In this document: positions 24,710-33,605 of the stretch, one piece after another
How the letters are laid out: each line of letters starts with the position of its first letter
Numbering within the stretch: position 1 is the first letter of the stretch
From: Alphaproteobacteria bacterium
Lineage (GTDB): Bacteria > Pseudomonadota > Alphaproteobacteria > Thalassobaculales > Thalassobaculaceae
DNA length: 44,489 nucleotides
Direction of reading: 5' to 3'
Assembly: GCA_013203465.1 (NCBI GenBank)
Contig: JABMNR010000036.1
Coordinates: forward strand, 1 to 44,489
Position numbers and translations under genes: made by a program
The notes under the pieces: model-generated
Database searches by the model: none
Told to the model about the DNA's origin: nothing
Seen by the model: the letters and a program-made list of their open reading frames with translations, nothing else

Positions 24710-25531
24710 TTACTTCTCCGCGACCTCGCCTGCGCTCCTATGGAAGCGCGTTAAGAATGACTGGGTTCTGGGATTTTGCGAGTTGACCATGACATCCTGC
24801 GCGGTCCCTTCCTCGACGAATTGGCCTTGATCCATGACAATGACCCGGTCGGCCACATCGCGTGCAAATGCCATTTCGTGAGTTACCACGATCATCGTCG
24901 CGCCTTCCTTGGCAAGATCCCGCATCACCTCTAGAACCTCGCCAACCAATTCCGGATCAAGCGCGGACGTCACCTCGTCGAACAGCAACACTTCCGGCGA
25001 CATCGCCAGCGCCCTTGCGATCGCCACCCTTTGCTGCTGTCCGCCGGACAATTCGCGGGGCAATCGATCTTCCATTCCCGAGAGGCCGACCCGATCAAGA
25101 TAGTCGCGTGCGATCTTCCTGGCCTGCTCGACCGGCGTCTTTCTCACAACGACTTGACCGATCATGATATTTTCAATGGCCGTCTTGTGTGAGAACAGAT
25201 CGAACTGTTGAAACACCATGCCAAACCGGGAGCGGAACCGGGCAAGTTCTCGACCGACCGGCAAGCTTTTCTTGTTGCTGAAATCCATCGTGCGATCCCC
25301 GACACGAAGAATTCCCGACGTCGGCTCCTCCAAGAGATTTATGCAACGCAATAATGTGGACTTGCCGCAGCCAGACGGGCCAATGATCACGACGACCTGG
25401 CCGGGCCGCACATCCAAGGACACGCCTCGAACGGCCTCGACAGAACCATAGCTTTTCCTCAACGCCTCCAGCTGGACCATCGACTTTTCGGTCACGGCGT
25501 TAGCGGCTGCGGCCGGTGTATTACTGGTCAC
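24710..25531 (-). CDS. Polar amino-acid ABC transporter ATP-binding protein
   Basis: Protein of 273 residues of the GlnQ/HisP class. Walker [10 protein letters not shown] (51-59), Q-loop region [11 protein letters not shown], signature [14 protein letters not shown], Walker [20 protein letters not shown], switch His in [11 protein letters not shown]. Start 25531 overlaps the permease stop by 11 bases; an internal Met at residue 18 would remove an Ala-rich leader. It powers uptake with the permease upstream and, by inference, the solute-binding protein at 15988-16821. Confidence 0.94.
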   Translation of the reverse strand: MTSNTPAAAANAVTEKSMVQLEALRKSYGSVEAVRGVSLDVRPGQVVVIIGPSGCGKSTLLRCINLLEEPTSGILRVGDRTMDFSNKKSLPVGRELARFRSRFGMVFQQFDLFSHKTAIENIMIGQVVVRKTPVEQARKIARDYLDRVGLSGMEDRLPRELSGGQQQRVAIARALAMSPEVLLFDEVTSALDPELVGEVLEVMRDLAKEGATMIVVTHEMAFARDVADRVIVMDQGQFVEEGTAQDVMVNSQNPRTQSFLTRFHRSAGEVAEK

Positions 25532-26183
25532 TGCGAGCCTCCAGGCGTTTACCCCATTGGGTCAAAGGGTAGAGAAGGACGAAATAAGCGGCTCCGACAC
25601 TCGTATAAACTTCAAGCGGTCGGTAGGTATCCGCGACCACGAGGTAGCCGGTATACATCAGATCAGGAACGGCCACGACGTAGAGGAGAGCGGTGTTCTT
25701 GAACTGAATGACCGATTGATTGACGAAAGGCGGTACCATGCGACGGATCGCCTGAGGCAGGATGATATGGCGCATCAGTTCGGGATAGGTCATCCCGATC
25801 GCGCGCGCGGCCTGCCATTGGCCCTTGTCGATCGAGATGATGCCAGCACGAAATATCTCCGTCGAGAAACAGCCCATGTACAGCGTCAACCCGATTCCAG
25901 CCGCCAACCACCCCGGCAGCGAGATGTCGAGAATGATCGGTAACGCGAAGAAAAACCAAACGATCTGCACCAGAACCGGAGTGCAGCGGAACACTTCGAC
26001 ATAAACGTGAATGGGCGCGCTCAGCCACCAGCGGTTCGCCAGAAGCCCCATCCCGCAGAAGATGCCGATAATCAGCCCGCCGAGCACGGTTCCCGAAGCA
26101 TAGGCAAGCGTGACGAGTATTCCCTTGAACCACCAGACCTCGAATCCGTTGGTTATGGCGAGAAAATCCCAATTGTGATTCAT
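25521..26183 (-). CDS. Polar amino-acid ABC transporter permease
   Basis: Protein of 220 residues of the HisMQ/GlnP family with about five membrane spans. The EAA-type coupling loop is [30 protein letters not shown]-terminal [14 protein letters not shown] and [18 protein letters not shown] are typical. Only one permease gene is present, so it probably works as a homodimer. It starts 38 bases after the DadA-like gene ends and overlaps the ATPase gene by 11 bases. Confidence 0.93.
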   Translation of the reverse strand: MNHNWDFLAITNGFEVWWFKGILVTLAYASGTVLGGLIIGIFCGMGLLANRWWLSAPIHVYVEVFRCTPVLVQIVWFFFALPIILDISLPGWLAAGIGLTLYMGCFSTEIFRAGIISIDKGQWQAARAIGMTYPELMRHIILPQAIRRMVPPFVNQSVIQFKNTALLYVVAVPDLMYTGYLVVADTYRPLEVYTSVGAAYFVLLYPLTQWGKRLEARSDQ

Positions 26184-26221
26184 GGCTGTTCCTTTTTAGG
26201 CAACGGCGGCGCCCATGCCGA

Positions 26222-27466
26222 TCAGAACCGGTCGGGCCGGAACGGTTCAAGATCGACACACGGCGTCTTTCCGGAAACCAGCTCCGAGATCAATTTGCCG
26301 GTGATGCCGCCCATCGTAAGGCCGAGATGGTCGTGTCCGAAGGCGAAAAAGGCGTTCTTGTGCCGTGGGGAACGCCCGATGACGGGTTTGGAATCGGGAT
26401 GGGATGGACGCGGCCCCATCCATTCCGAAATGCTCTGGCTCTTCAACGTGGGGAACAGCGCCTCGGCCTGACGTCTCACCATGCGGGCGTGGACGAAGTT
26501 CGCCGCCGCGTCCGGCGCGGCGAATTCCGCTACGCCGCCCGCACGGATGCCATCCATCATTGGCGTCACGGAAATGTAGCGATCCACCGATAGGACCGCG
26601 CCGTGCATTGGCATGTCGGCCCCATGGAACATGGTGTGGTATCCACGCTCCGCTTCCAGTGGAACCGGGGTACCCAACTGTCCCGCAAGCGGCCGGGACC
26701 AGACGCCCGCCGCGATGACTACATTGTCGACATCGAGTGCGCCATCATCGGTCCGGATCGCCCGCACACCGTCCGGGCCGATGTCGAAACCACGGACACT
26801 GCGATGGACCAGCCGACCGCCGCGCCGCTCAAATAGAGCAGCCAGTGCTTGCACCAGGCGGAGCGGGTCAACCGTGTGCGTGAGATTGGCGACCCTGATG
26901 CCGCGAACGACATTCGGCGTCAGCATCGGCTCGATCTGCCGCGCCTCATTGCCGTCCAACAAATCCATTTTGACACCGTTTTGGCGCCGGAGTTCAAACG
27001 CATATGACGCGCCCTGATAGGCTTCCTCGCTCTCGAAGGTGAATAGAAGTCCGGTCTGGCTTAACAGATGCTTTGCATCAGCGTCGGCCACCAGCGGGTC
27101 AATTCCATCATGGGCCCGGTTCAGGAGGGTTTGACGTGCCTTTGCGATCGCTTCGACCCGGTCTCGGCGAGAGGCCGCGATGAACCGTAGGAACCAGGGC
27201 AACGCCTTCGGCGCATGCGCCCACCGCAACTTCAAGGGCGCCTTCGGATTCAACAGCATCGCGGGCACTTTTTTGATCACCCCGGGCATGGCCGCGGGCA
27301 CGCAGGACGCGATGCCAAAACACCCGAGGTTTCCCGACGAAGCCGCCTCTCCGGGCCCGTTTCGGTCGATCAGCGTAACGTCATAGCCTTCGTTTTGCAG
27401 GTGAAGCGCACAGCAGGTCCCGACCATGCCCGCGCCGATGACCGCTATGCTGGGTTTGTGCGTCAT
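26222..27466 (-). CDS. DadA-like FAD-dependent amine/D-amino-acid dehydrogenase
   Basis: Protein of 414 residues of the DAO superfamily. FAD motif VIGAGMVGTCCALHLQ (8-23) with GNLGCFGIASCVPAAMPG, as in D-amino-acid dehydrogenase, and the C-terminal FAD clamp PVIGRSPRHKNAFFAFGHDHLGL. The family oxidises D-amino acids, hydroxy-D-proline, or N-alkylated amino acids and opines to imino acids, passing electrons to the respiratory chain. It is first in an operon with the permease and ATPase, so its substrate is probably the imported compound or an early product. The CTGTATACAG promoter-operator lies about 100 bases upstream. Confidence 0.9.
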   Translation of the reverse strand: MTHKPSIAVIGAGMVGTCCALHLQNEGYDVTLIDRNGPGEAASSGNLGCFGIASCVPAAMPGVIKKVPAMLLNPKAPLKLRWAHAPKALPWFLRFIAASRRDRVEAIAKARQTLLNRAHDGIDPLVADADAKHLLSQTGLLFTFESEEAYQGASYAFELRRQNGVKMDLLDGNEARQIEPMLTPNVVRGIRVANLTHTVDPLRLVQALAALFERRGGRLVHRSVRGFDIGPDGVRAIRTDDGALDVDNVVIAAGVWSRPLAGQLGTPVPLEAERGYHTMFHGADMPMHGAVLSVDRYISVTPMMDGIRAGGVAEFAAPDAAANFVHARMVRRQAEALFPTLKSQSISEWMGPRPSHPDSKPVIGRSPRHKNAFFAFGHDHLGLTMGGITGKLISELVSGKTPCVDLEPFRPDRF

Positions 27467-27566
27467 TGTGTGCGTCTGCTTCCACCTTCAAAGGATATTG
27501 GACCATCGAACATCGCTGGCACGTGACCAGAATCGTTCGGTGTGGTATTTTAACCTGAGCACCGAA

Positions 27567-27594
27567 CTGTATACAGGCAAGCGGTAAACGACAA
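27567..27594 (-). promoter_or_regulatory. Promoter with palindromic GntR operator (right copy)
   Basis: On the minus strand: TTGTCG (27594-27589), 15 bases, then TATACA (27573-27568) within the perfect palindrome CTGTATACAG (27567-27576). This copies the geometry of the left operator at 19250-19277. It drives the DadA-permease-ATPase operon, starting at 27466. Confidence 0.7.
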
Positions 27595-27614
27595 GCGTCA
27601 TTCGCCGGCGTCGG

Positions 27615-28679
27615 TCATCGGGCCCATGAACCTTCCGTCTGGCTGTCGGCGCAACAATCCGGCTGAGAATTCGTGTACGCCACCACCGCCGCCGCCACGT
27701 CCTGGATGCCGGTGCCGGTCGAATCGAAAATGACGATCTCGTCGTCCGCCGTACGGCCCGGACGCGCACCCGCCGCCAATTGGGCGAGGGTGGCGGCGAC
27801 CGCGTCGGTGGTGGCGGTGCCAGCGCGGATGGCGTGGGCGAGGTCGCCGCCCTCGGCGCATTGCGCCACATCGTCAACCAGGATACGGGCGGTGGTGAAC
27901 AGGCCGGGATCGAGTTCCTGCTTGTCCGGGTTATCGGCGCCAACGGCGGCGATGAAGCTCCCGGCGGAAACCATGTCGGGGGTGATAATGGCCCGTGTCG
28001 CCGTGGTGCAGGTCACGATGACATCGCCGTCGCCGACGGCGTCGGCGATGCTGCTGGCGACCGTGGCCTGAAGGCCGAGTGTGTCGACGGTCCACGCGGC
28101 GAAGGCCTCGGTGCGAACGGTGTCGCGGTCGGCGGCGACGACACGCCGGATCGGCAAGATATCGGCCAGGGCCGCCGCCTGGTGGCGGGCTTGGGCACCG
28201 CCGCCGACGATCGCCAGCGTGGCAGCGTCGGACCGGGCACCGTGCCGGGCCGCCAACGCCGTCGCGGCGGCGGTGCGGCGGCCGGTCAGTTCGCCCGAAT
28301 GCAGGATGGCGACGGGACGGCCGTTGGCGCCATCGCAGAGCACGATCAGCCCTTGGATGGTCGGCAAGCCGAAGCGCTCGGGATTGTCGGGAAAGTTGGC
28401 ATTCACCTTGGCGGCGAAGTAGTCATGGCTGCCGGGATAGAGCCCCGCTTTGACGTGGAATTTGCCGTCGGCCGTCTGAAAGCCGAGCGAGCGGCCGCCA
28501 TCCGCCGGGGCGGCATGCAGGCGGCGGTAGGCGTCCTCCAGCGCGGCAAGGCAACGCGCCGGGGTCAGGATTTCGCGCAGAGCCGCCGCACCCAGCATGA
28601 CGAGGTCGCGAGGATCGGCCACGTCACCGTGATCTGCTGTGGCGGCGTTCGAGGGTTTTTGATTTTTGCGTGTACCCAT
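27615..28679 (-). CDS. Ornithine cyclodeaminase / mu-crystallin family protein
   Basis: Protein of 354 residues. Start 28679 has GGAG 6 bases upstream; an ATG at 28691 lacks a site. Family marks: KVNANFPDNPERFGLPTIQG (substrate Lys region), ILHSGELTGRRTAAATALAA, dinucleotide motif IVGGGAQARHQAAAL, and AAVGADNPDKQELDP. The family includes ornithine cyclodeaminase, Delta1-pyrroline-2-carboxylate (imino acid) reductase, alanine dehydrogenase and iminosuccinate reductase. The 40-residue N-terminal extension is unusual. It lies upstream of the DadA-like gene on the same strand but with its own position outside the operator, and is divergent from the carnitine genes. Imino-acid reduction would fit the island; membership is uncertain. 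Confidence 0.85.
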   Translation of the reverse strand: MGTRKNQKPSNAATADHGDVADPRDLVMLGAAALREILTPARCLAALEDAYRRLHAAPADGGRSLGFQTADGKFHVKAGLYPGSHDYFAAKVNANFPDNPERFGLPTIQGLIVLCDGANGRPVAILHSGELTGRRTAAATALAARHGARSDAATLAIVGGGAQARHQAAALADILPIRRVVAADRDTVRTEAFAAWTVDTLGLQATVASSIADAVGDGDVIVTCTTATRAIITPDMVSAGSFIAAVGADNPDKQELDPGLFTTARILVDDVAQCAEGGDLAHAIRAGTATTDAVAATLAQLAAGARPGRTADDEIVIFDSTGTGIQDVAAAVVAYTNSQPDCCADSQTEGSWAR

Positions 28680-28944
28680 GTTCATCTCCATGCGTAACGG
28701 AGCAGAACTTGGGCGGATTCGCCTGAGCGGGCGGCTGCGAAGGCCCGCGGGTAGACCCTAGGCGGCGCATGGGCGTCGCGTCAACCGGGCCGGGCGCCTG
28801 CTGGGGTCTCCGGTTGCATGCCCGCTTCTCGATGCGGCGCCACAATGTCGAATTCCGCCCACTCATCGACGGGATCGGGCCATTGATTCCGTAGGGTCGT
28901 GCGAGCCTGACGCCCAAGCAGCTGACGGTGGCGACGGAGGAGAC

Positions 28945-29838
28945 ATGCTGACGGATGTGTTCATTACCTGCGCGGTGACCGGGGCCGGGGACACCACGGG
29001 TAAATCGCCGCATGTGCCGGTCACTCCGACACAGATCGCCGAGGCGGCGATCGAGGCGGCCAGGGCCGGCGCGGCGATCGCCCATTGCCATGTGCGTGAT
29101 CCCAAGACCGGCGCTCCATCGCGCGATCCCGCTTTGTACCGCGAGGTGGTCGAGCGCATCCGTGCCGCCGAGGTCGACGTGATCATCAATCTGACCGCCG
29201 GCCACGGCGGTGATTTGGTGCTGGGCTCGGCCGAAGCACCGTTGCCGTTCGATGCCACCGGCACCGACCTGCCCGGCGTTGAAGAGCGGTTGGAGCACCT
29301 GCGGCTGTGCCGGCCGGAGATCTGCACCCTCGACTGCGGCACCATGAATTTCGGCGAGGGCGACTATGTGATGACCAACACCCCCGCCATGCTGCGCGCC
29401 CTGGCGACGCGGATGCGGGCGCTGGGTGTGAAGCCGGAAATCGAGGTGTTCGACACCGGCCACCTTGCCTTCGCCAAACAGCTGGTGGCCGAGGGGTTGA
29501 TTGACGAGCCGGCGATGATCCAGCTTTGCATGGGCATTCCCTGGGGCGCACCGGCCGACATGAACACCTTGGCTGCCATGGTGTCCAACGTGCCGAAGGG
29601 CTGGGTCTATTCCGGCTTCTCGATCGGTCGGATGCAATTGCCCTATGCCGGAGCAATGCCGGTGTTCGGCGGCCATGTCCGGGTCGGGCTGGAGGATAAT
29701 GTGTTCCTGTCCAAGGGTGTCTTGGCGACCAACGGACAATTGGTCGAGCGCGCGGTGACCATCCTGGAGGCTATGGGCGCGCGGGTCATGACCCCGGAGT
29801 CGGTGCGGGCCAGGCTCGGCCTGCGCAAGGGCGGCTGA
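28945..29838 (+). CDS. Beta-keto acid cleavage enzyme (BKACE, DUF849), probably 3-dehydrocarnitine cleavage
   Basis: Protein of 297 residues. BKACEs use acetyl-CoA and a Zn ion to split a beta-keto acid into acetoacetate and a new acyl-CoA. Zn ligands His47 and His49 sit in [10 protein letters not shown]; other marks are [42 protein letters not shown] and [15 protein letters not shown] strong GGAGGAG site precedes 28945. The next gene, 2 bases on, is L-carnitine dehydrogenase, so the likely substrate is 3-dehydrocarnitine, giving betainyl-CoA. Symbol not given because names vary. Confidence 0.92.
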   Translation: MLTDVFITCAVTGAGDTTGKSPHVPVTPTQIAEAAIEAARAGAAIAHCHVRDPKTGAPSRDPALYREVVERIRAAEVDVIINLTAGHGGDLVLGSAEAPLPFDATGTDLPGVEERLEHLRLCRPEICTLDCGTMNFGEGDYVMTNTPAMLRALATRMRALGVKPEIEVFDTGHLAFAKQLVAEGLIDEPAMIQLCMGIPWGAPADMNTLAAMVSNVPKGWVYSGFSIGRMQLPYAGAMPVFGGHVRVGLEDNVFLSKGVLATNGQLVERAVTILEAMGARVMTPESVRARLGLRKGG

Positions 29839-29840
29839 GC

Positions 29841-30881
29841 ATGGTGTCGCCCGACATTACGCCCGACAGCGCGCCCGACGGCGCGCCCGACATCACGGCG
29901 GTCGCCTGCATCGGCGGTGGGGTGATCGGCGGCGGCTGGGCGGCTCGGTTTTTAATATACGGCGTCGATGTGGTGCTGCACGACCCGCACCCCGACGCCC
30001 GTCGCGCGATCGACGATATCATTGCCAATGCACAACGAGCCAATACAGCGCTTGGTATCACGACGGATGTGATCCCGGGCCGCCTCACGTTCGCGTCCTC
30101 GATCGCCGAGGCTGTCTCGGACGCCTCCTATGTCCAGGAAAGCGTGCCCGAGCGGTTGGAGCTGAAGCACCGGATTTTCGCCGAAATCGAGACCGCCGCC
30201 GCGCCGGATACGCTGATCGGCTCCTCGACCTCGGGCTTCACGCCGTCGGCGCTACGGGACGGACTGCGGCATCCAGAACGGTTGATCGTGGCCCACCCGT
30301 TCAACCCGGTTTATCTGCTGCCGCTGGTCGAGCTTGTTGGTGGCCCCGGTAGTGATCCGTCGTTGGACCGGGCGGCTCTGCTGCTGGAGCGGGTCGGTAT
30401 GTTTCCGTTACGGGTGCGGCGGGAGATCGACGCCCACATCGCCGATAGGCTGCTGGAGGCCGTCTGGCGCGAGGCGTTGTGGCTGGTGAAGGACGGCGTC
30501 GCCACGACTGCTGAGATCGACGACGCCATCCGCATGGGCTTTGGGTTGCGCTGGGCTCAGATGGGGTTGTTCGAGAGCTACCGCATCGCCGGGGGCGAGG
30601 CCGGCATGCGGCATTTTCTTCAACAGTTTGGCCCGGCGTTGAAATGGCCGTGGACCAAGCTCATGGATGTTCCGGAGCTCGACGATTCGTTGATCGACAC
30701 CATCGTGGAGCAATCGGACGCGCAATCGGGTGGGCTGTCGATTCGCGCGTTGGAGCGGGTGCGTGACGACAATCTGGTCGCCATTCTGCAGGCCTTGCGA
30801 CTGGCGCAAGACGGTGCTGGATGGGGCGCGGGGGCGGTACTCAACCGAACGGCACGGCGGGCGACGCGGACCGGCGACTGA
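29841..30881 (+). CDS. L-carnitine 3-dehydrogenase
   Basis: Protein of 346 residues of the 3-hydroxyacyl-CoA dehydrogenase superfamily; oxidises L-carnitine to 3-dehydrocarnitine with NAD. Dinucleotide motif GGGVIGGG (25-32), catalytic pair His152 (VAHPFNP) and Glu164 (VELVGG), and the highly typical carnitine-dehydrogenase segment GLRWAQMGLFESYRIAGGEAG with LKWPWTKLMDVPEL. It has no C-terminal thioesterase domain, which many alphaproteobacterial versions carry, so betainyl-CoA hydrolysis must be encoded elsewhere. The first 18 residues are a low-complexity PDxxP-like repeat; a later start is possible. Coupled to BKACE (2-base gap). Confidence 0.93.
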   Translation: MVSPDITPDSAPDGAPDITAVACIGGGVIGGGWAARFLIYGVDVVLHDPHPDARRAIDDIIANAQRANTALGITTDVIPGRLTFASSIAEAVSDASYVQESVPERLELKHRIFAEIETAAAPDTLIGSSTSGFTPSALRDGLRHPERLIVAHPFNPVYLLPLVELVGGPGSDPSLDRAALLLERVGMFPLRVRREIDAHIADRLLEAVWREALWLVKDGVATTAEIDDAIRMGFGLRWAQMGLFESYRIAGGEAGMRHFLQQFGPALKWPWTKLMDVPELDDSLIDTIVEQSDAQSGGLSIRALERVRDDNLVAILQALRLAQDGAGWGAGAVLNRTARRATRTGD

Positions 30882-31078
30882 CCGGCCGCCGACAGGCATA
30901 TCACCCGGAATACCGCATCAGTGATACGCTATGGCGTTGTGCGAGCGGTTTTTGATCGGCCGCAGCCTGCGGCGGCTCAATCGCCCCCGATCACGTCGGG
31001 CAAAAAGAACAACCCGATGGGCCACTAGAAAGCGGTCTGGCGCTCCATAATCCGCATCACGAGTGTAGGGAGGGAGTT

Positions 31079-32773
31079 GTGTCGGAAAACGGAACAAATA
31101 GAGACAATCTGATTGCGAAGTCAGGTTTTTTCACGGGATTGCATCCCGGCATGGGAATCGCGGCCAAGGCCATGGTGGCGTCTTTCGTCGTCTTCACCGT
31201 TCTGAACGTCGAATACGCCGGTGAACTGTACGGCGCGGTCCGCGGCTGGATCGAGAGCGGTCTCAGTTGGTACTACATCACCGCGATGACGGTGATGCTG
31301 TTCATCTGCCTTTATCTGATGTTCTCGCGGTTTGGAACCATCAAGCTTGGCGACGACGACAGCAAGCCGGAGTTCAGCAATTTCTCTTGGTTCGCCATGC
31401 TGTTCTCGGCCGGCGTCGGCATCGGTATCCTGTTCTTCGGGGTGGCTGAGCCGATCTTCTACTTCGATAACTCCGGGGCCTTCGGGTACCCGAACAACCC
31501 GCACGCCGATCTCCAAGGCCATGGCGAGATGGACGTCCAGCGTGCTGTCGACGCCATGCGGGTCACCTATTTCCACTGGGGTCTGCATGGTTGGGCGGTC
31601 TACGTCATGATCGGCCTCTGTCTGGCCTATTTCGGCTTCCGTAAGAAATTGCCGCTGACCCTACGCTCGGCGCTTTATCCAGTACTCGGTGAGCGGATCT
31701 ATGGCCCGATCGGCCATGCCGTCGACCTTCTGGCCGTTTTCGGCACGGTGTTCGGCGTCGCCACCTCGCTGGGTTTGGGCGTCACCCAGATGGCGACCGG
31801 GCTTAACGTCTTGTTCGGCATCGACCCGGGTATTACGACTCAGTTGATTTTGATCGCCGTGATCTCGGTGATCGCCACGCTCTCGGCGGTATCGGGGGTC
31901 GGTAACGGCATTCGCATCATTTCCGAGTGGAACATCTGGCTGTCGATCGTGCTGCTTGCCGCCTTCGTGGCGTTCGGTCCGTTCAAGTTCCTGATGAGCT
32001 TCTTCATCACCTCGTTGGGTGACTACATCTGGAACGTCATTCCGATGGGGTTCTGGACCGCGTCCGAGCCGGGTAACGCTGCCTGGCAAGGGGGATGGAC
32101 CATTTTCTACTGGGGTTGGTGGATCTCCTGGGCACCCTTCGTCGGCATGTTCATCGCCCGGATCAGCCGTGGCCGCACCATCCGCGAATTCATGGTCGGC
32201 GTGATGTTCGTTCCGACAACGATCGCGTTCTTCTGGATCTGCATGTTCGGCGGCAGCGCCATCTGGCAGGAAATGAACGCGGTGGGCGGGCCGGGTGCCG
32301 CCGGCGGTGCCGGTATCATCGAGACGGTGCGGGCTTGGAACTTGCCGAACGCGCTCTACGGCACCATCGACAATCTGTTCCGGACCTCCTGGGCCGGCGA
32401 TATGTCGTGGATGATCTGGCCGATGTCGGCGTTGGCGACCATCCTGCTGGCGTCGTGGTTCATCACCTCGTCGGATTCCGGCACCCTGGTCATCACCACC
32501 ATGCTGTCCATGGGGGATGACGACCCGCCAAAGATGTTCCGGATCATCTGGGGCTTGGGTGAAGGGTTCGTGGCGGGTGTGCTGCTGCTCGCTGGCGGTC
32601 TCAAAGCGTTGCAGACGGCGTCGATTGCGGCGGCTTTGCCGATCTCCGTGATCATGCTGTTCATGGCGTATGGGCTGATCAAATCGCTTGTCGAGGACTC
32701 AAGCGCCGTGGCCGAGCCGTTGGTGGAATACGCCCCCGACGGTACCCACATCACGCAGGAATTGCGCTCCTGA
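31079..32773 (+). CDS. BCCT-family transporter (betaine/carnitine/choline)
   Basis: Protein of 564 residues from GTG 31079, which has an AGGGAGG site. Twelve membrane helices expected. Family marks: GVGIGILFFGVAEPIFYF, the Gly-rich/aromatic segment TM8-loop WGWWISWAPFVGMFIARISRG followed by RTIREF, and SWFITSSDSGTLVITTML. BCCT carriers move quaternary ammonium compounds with Na+ or H+, or exchange them. Its position 197 bases after carnitine dehydrogenase suggests carnitine or a related betaine. Short cytoplasmic tails, so probably not osmotically gated like BetP. Confidence 0.94.
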   Translation: MSENGTNRDNLIAKSGFFTGLHPGMGIAAKAMVASFVVFTVLNVEYAGELYGAVRGWIESGLSWYYITAMTVMLFICLYLMFSRFGTIKLGDDDSKPEFSNFSWFAMLFSAGVGIGILFFGVAEPIFYFDNSGAFGYPNNPHADLQGHGEMDVQRAVDAMRVTYFHWGLHGWAVYVMIGLCLAYFGFRKKLPLTLRSALYPVLGERIYGPIGHAVDLLAVFGTVFGVATSLGLGVTQMATGLNVLFGIDPGITTQLILIAVISVIATLSAVSGVGNGIRIISEWNIWLSIVLLAAFVAFGPFKFLMSFFITSLGDYIWNVIPMGFWTASEPGNAAWQGGWTIFYWGWWISWAPFVGMFIARISRGRTIREFMVGVMFVPTTIAFFWICMFGGSAIWQEMNAVGGPGAAGGAGIIETVRAWNLPNALYGTIDNLFRTSWAGDMSWMIWPMSALATILLASWFITSSDSGTLVITTMLSMGDDDPPKMFRIIWGLGEGFVAGVLLLAGGLKALQTASIAAALPISVIMLFMAYGLIKSLVEDSSAVAEPLVEYAPDGTHITQELRS

Positions 32774-32783
32774 CCTGTATCCC

Positions 32784-32818
32784 CGCGGAGGACCGCCATA
32801 TATTGGCGGTCCTCCGCG
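32784..32818 (+). terminator. Hairpin after the BCCT gene, no U-tract
   Basis: Perfect 15-bp stem (32784-32798 with 32804-32818) and a 5-base TATAT loop, 11 bases after the BCCT stop. No T-run follows on either side, so it may stabilise the 3' end or pause polymerase instead of being a classic intrinsic terminator. Confidence 0.65.
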
Positions 32819-32949
32819 CATGTCACGATGTTTGCGATTGGGCGAACCGGTCGTGACAAACTAACTAAAATCCATCACTATTTGTTTCGGGAGAGGGCTA
32901 TTATCGGCCCGTGAAGACGTCGGACTGCAACTGGACGGAGCGGCGCCGC

Positions 32950-33582
32950 ATGGCTGATGATGACGATCAACTAAGCGACGTCGACCGTAAGAGTCTGCGG
33001 ATTCTTGCTTCCACCACCAAGGCAAGTGGTGTGAACGCGCGGTTGGCGGAACGGTTGGAGCGGGCCGCGGGCACAGGACATCGCGCCGACTACGAGAAGG
33101 CCGAAAACGTTTTCAACGCGTTGGAACCCGAAAGCCGGCGCGGTATTGGCATGCGCGCCGAGAAACAGGCGGAAACCGAAAAGGTTCTGATCGCGCGGCG
33201 GCGCAAAGCGTCCAAGCCGGTCTCCGCGCCCACGGCGGAGGGAGCGCCACTCGATTGGGCGCCGCTGAGCGGCGATGTTCCGCCGCCGCCACCGGTTAAA
33301 AAGCCGAAGCCGGCATCGACGAGCAAAAACCCCGACGGCGTGGAATGGGAACTCGGGCGAATTCCCCGCGGCTCGGAGTTTCCGCCACCTCCCGTGCCCA
33401 AACCACGCGCCAAACTCACCGCAAGGCCTACGGTGACGCCGCTGGACGAGCCGGGCATGGCCTGGGACTTTGGTAAGATGCCGGAAGATCCGGTAACGCG
33501 GTCGCGGCGAGAGCGGGCGGATGCCAAAAATCCATTCGCCGAACTGCGGCGCCAAATGCTCGGCCCCGACGCGGATACGTAA
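32950..33582 (+). CDS. Pro-rich, probably disordered protein with three W-x-x-G motifs
   Basis: Protein of 210 residues; ATG 32950 has GGAG about 9 bases upstream; GTG 32911 is an alternative. The first 75 residues are charged and helical (ILASTTKASGVNARLAERLERAA). The rest is Pro/Lys-rich and built round three similar motifs: LDWAPLSGDVPPPPP, VEWELGRIPRGSEFPPPP and MAWDFGKMPEDP, separated by basic PKP linkers. No signal peptide or membrane helix. The repeated Trp-acidic/hydrophobic-Gly pattern looks like a set of short linear binding motifs. No family recognised. Confidence 0.68.
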   Translation: MADDDDQLSDVDRKSLRILASTTKASGVNARLAERLERAAGTGHRADYEKAENVFNALEPESRRGIGMRAEKQAETEKVLIARRRKASKPVSAPTAEGAPLDWAPLSGDVPPPPPVKKPKPASTSKNPDGVEWELGRIPRGSEFPPPPVPKPRAKLTARPTVTPLDEPGMAWDFGKMPEDPVTRSRRERADAKNPFAELRRQMLGPDADT

Positions 33583-33605
33583 TCTCTGTCGCGGTTTCTG
33601 TTCGT

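Noticed and set aside
30899-30926. TATCAC / GTGATA inverted repeat before the BCCT gene
   Set aside because: Six-base arms 16 bases apart are expected by chance; no matching second copy or regulator.
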